A DNA stretch of 38,964 nt from a virus, in IMG/VR virus record IMGVR_UViG_3300036766_000289, positions 1 to 38,964 of that record. One strand, written 5' to 3'. Shown piece by piece: positions 36,986 through 38,964 of the stretch. Position numbers and translations under genes: made by a program. How positions within the stretch are numbered: the first letter of the stretch is position 1; every line of letters starts with the position of its first letter. The notes beneath the pieces were generated by a model. The model saw nothing but the letters and a program-made list of their open reading frames with translations. It ran no database searches and had not been told where the DNA came from.

Positions 36986-37521
36986 GCCAAATATTCGTCC
37001 CATCAACTAGCATGCCACCTCCTCCACAAGTTCCTACGACATTTGTTACGGATAGTGGAAGCGCAACACCGGCAGCAAACACCTTAAGTGTTCTAGGAAT
37101 AGATGCAACCACCAATATAGATAATGGTATAAGAACAACTGGTTCTGGATCTGCTGTAAACGTGGTTTTGACAAATAGAACCACGGGAACTGTGGCTACG
37201 GCTAATGCAGCATTGACAACTATCATAACATTTCCATTAGGTGCGGTACCTGGTGCATATTATATTTCTGGAAATGTTCAGGCATTTGATCCAGTAACAC
37301 CAGGAGGTTCTACTTTTGGATTTTCAGGAGGATTTATTACAAACGGTATATCTTCTACAGAATTGGGTTCAGATTATCACGATGAATTTGAATCAGCAGG
37401 ACTTGCTACATCTGATATATTTTTAACTGCAAGCGGAAACAATGTACTTCTTCAGGTTCAGGGTGTTGTAGGACTTACAATAAATTGGTCAGCATTATTA
37501 ACATACAGGTTGGTGAACTAA
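36982..37521 (+). CDS. Fibre or tip protein, 179 aa
   Basis: ATGA overlap with the previous gene. Pro-rich start (M-P-P-P-P-Q-V-P-T-T-F-V-T-D), a Thr-rich part, then a C-terminal beta domain with Y-Y-I-S-G-N-V-Q-A-F. Probably receptor-binding or a fibre connector. Confidence 0.65.
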   Translation: MSQIFVPSTSMPPPPQVPTTFVTDSGSATPAANTLSVLGIDATTNIDNGIRTTGSGSAVNVVLTNRTTGTVATANAALTTIITFPLGAVPGAYYISGNVQAFDPVTPGGSTFGFSGGFITNGISSTELGSDYHDEFESAGLATSDIFLTASGNNVLLQVQGVVGLTINWSALLTYRLVN

Positions 37522-37522
37522 T

Positions 37523-38461
37523 ATGGGTGGAACTAACACTATAACCGGCGACGAGTCAATAGTATTTACAGACAATATGAGTTTTGATGGAACAGCTCGT
37601 GGTGGAAAAATGATCGCCGATGGGCAGCTTTGGATTGGTGCTACAGCGTCTAATCGAGCTAATAATGGTGGTCATGTTCGTCTAGGCACGCTTACAGCTG
37701 GCACAGGTATCGTTGTCACAAACTCAGCCGGTGGAATCAGTATAGCCACAAATGGAGCTGTTGTCCCAAATACCATTACTGGTAATTCTGGAGGACCTTT
37801 AAGTCCTACGGCTGGTAATTGGAACATTCTAGGTGCTTCGACAGCAGCAGGAACATCCCCAGTTGTCACATCTGGAGCATTGAGCACCTTAACCATAAAC
37901 GTACAAAAGTCCCAAGCTATCGCCGCTACTGATGCGACTAAAATTGGCTTGAGCAACTTCGATTCGGCTTCTTTCGCTGTAGATGCTAATGGATTTGTGA
38001 CCGCCTCCACGACAGGGATTGGCAAGACTATCACAGGCGATAGTGGAGGGGCTCTATCTCCAAGCTCCAACAACTGGAATATTCTAGGAAGATCGGGAAG
38101 CAAAACAGTAGGATCAGGAGCCACTCTAACGATCAAATCGCCTGTTTATGCTGATGCTGGCGGTAGCGCGACTTCAACCTTGAATAGCGGCTCTTTTGTC
38201 ACTGGCGCCTTTACACTCACATTACCTGCATCCGCTGGCCTGGTCGACGGGGATCTTTTCGAATATGTTTGCACATCAGCTGCCGTTTATGTTATTCAAT
38301 CGGTAGGAGCGCAAAAGATCAGAATAGGGAACGCCTTATCATCCGCAGCAGGAACTGCAACATCGAGTGGATTGGCAGGGGATGCATTAGTATTGAGATT
38401 TAGATCGTCCGATGGATTCTTTTATGCAACATCAGTAATCGGAGTATTTGTAACAGCTTAA
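37523..38461 (+). CDS. Tail fibre protein, 312 aa
   Basis: Two internal repeats of T-I-T-G-x-S-G-G-x-L-S-P-x-x-x-N-W-N-I-L-G. The last about 110 residues (F-T-L-T-L-P-A-S-A-G-L-V-D-G-D) resemble the C terminus of the fibre at 915-2468, so the modules are shared. It lies between two other fibre genes. Confidence 0.75.
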   Translation: MGGTNTITGDESIVFTDNMSFDGTARGGKMIADGQLWIGATASNRANNGGHVRLGTLTAGTGIVVTNSAGGISIATNGAVVPNTITGNSGGPLSPTAGNWNILGASTAAGTSPVVTSGALSTLTINVQKSQAIAATDATKIGLSNFDSASFAVDANGFVTASTTGIGKTITGDSGGALSPSSNNWNILGRSGSKTVGSGATLTIKSPVYADAGGSATSTLNSGSFVTGAFTLTLPASAGLVDGDLFEYVCTSAAVYVIQSVGAQKIRIGNALSSAAGTATSSGLAGDALVLRFRSSDGFFYATSVIGVFVTA

Positions 38462-38471
38462 AGGATTAATT

Positions 38472-38964
38472 ATGACAGAAGCCAATAGTATAAATGCACA
38501 AACCACAGGGATAGTCGGAAATACAGGTACTGCATTTACAGGATCTACAACCATTCAATATGATGTCCTTATTGGTGGCTCTACCTCTAGCACCATCGAT
38601 AATGTTACAAATGGAACTACTGGACAAGTTTTAACGGCCAATACCGGTGCAGCTCCTACGTGGCAAGCGGCATCATCTGGAGGAACTATTACACAAACAA
38701 CATTTACATCAAGTGGTACTTGGACCAAAGCCGCAGGGGTAACTCAAGTAGAAATTATTATCTGGTGCGGTGGTATGGGTGGAGCCTCAGGCAGACGTGA
38801 TTCCAGCACTAATGCCGGTGGTGGAGGGGGCGGAGGCGGGGGCGGAGGATTGGTTTGGTTTTTTCCCGCTTCATATTTTGGCGCAACTACTACAATCACT
38901 ATAGGAAATGGTGGAGCTGGTGGTGTTGCTCAAACAGTCAACGCAACAGATGGTAATGCTGGAA
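38472..38964 (+). CDS. Glycine-rich tail fibre/adhesin, N-terminal part (continues at base 1)
   Basis: AGGATTAAT before the ATG. The first 60 residues (A-N-S-I-N-A-Q-T-T-G-I-V-G-N-T-G-T-A-F-T) are paralogous to the N terminus of the 915-2468 fibre. F-T-S-S-G-T-W-T-K then leads into Gly runs. The reading frame is open to the end of the window and continues in frame at base 1, giving 365 residues. Bases 38838-38964 duplicate 1-127. Confidence 0.78.
   Translation, partial: MTEANSINAQTTGIVGNTGTAFTGSTTIQYDVLIGGSTSSTIDNVTNGTTGQVLTANTGAAPTWQAASSGGTITQTTFTSSGTWTKAAGVTQVEIIIWCGGMGGASGRRDSSTNAGGGGGGGGGGGLVWFFPASYFGATTTITIGNGGAGGVAQTVNATDGNAG
38838..38964. repeat. Exact 127-bp copy of the window start
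   Basis: Identical to bases 1-127. The length 127 equals a common largest assembler k-mer, which points to an overlap left when a circular contig was written out linearly, rather than a physical terminal repeat. It implies a circular map of 38,837 bp. Confidence 0.9.

Overview
The window is the genome of a short-tailed (podovirus-like) double-stranded DNA phage, probably complete. Bases 38838-38964 repeat bases 1-127 exactly, so the contig closes into a circle of 38,837 bp. One glycine-rich fibre gene runs across the join (38472 to the end, continuing at 1-732). The phage character rests on a small and large terminase pair, a portal with a glutamine-rich C-terminal coiled coil, a scaffold, a major capsid protein, a P22 gp10-like tail hub, three ejection-type proteins and a long set of Thr/Ala/Gly-rich fibres. 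I cannot name the host. Lipobox and signal-peptide proteins suggest a diderm bacterium. I found no integrase, CI-type repressor, DNA polymerase, CRISPR array, reverse transcriptase or recognisable endolysin.

Layout. (1) 38472-end plus 1-4031, plus strand: end of the late operon, with fibres, three tandem paralogues and two small proteins, closed by a bidirectional terminator. (2) 4051-4759, minus: a secreted protein and a partner; then a small lipoprotein on plus (4851-5111). (3) 5059-7470, minus: recombination operon with an ERF-type annealing protein and a YqaJ/lambda-exonuclease-type nuclease. (4) 7483-7587: divergent promoter region with repeated TTGCA/TGCAA sites, followed by a Cro-like regulator on plus. 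(5) 7998-11220, minus: replication operon with a winged-helix replication protein and a RusA-like resolvase, interrupted by a structured 366-base gap. (6) 11389-14839: small accessory genes, mostly plus, with a two-gene minus island at 11943-12256, an array of four tandem stem-loops (13611-13880) and a tRNA-Thr(UGU). (7) 14853-38461, plus: ParB-methyltransferase, packaging, head, tail, ejection and fibre genes. Two minus-strand insertions flank the scaffold gene: an alpha-CTD/HhH-like protein at 21068-21349 and a membrane-protein cassette at 22057-23089.

How the genes fit together. The left arm provides regulation, recombination and replication. The methyltransferase may protect or mark phage DNA. 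The late operon is translationally coupled by many ATGA and TAATG overlaps. Many real genes are shorter than 60 codons; I placed these by Shine-Dalgarno (SD) sites and start/stop overlaps.

The most interesting observation is the four-hairpin array at 13611-13880. Its stems differ completely in sequence yet stay complementary, they are joined by similar U-rich linkers, and they contain no convincing gene. A second candidate RNA (10146-10316) has its own promoter and terminator on the strand opposite the leader of the replication gene.
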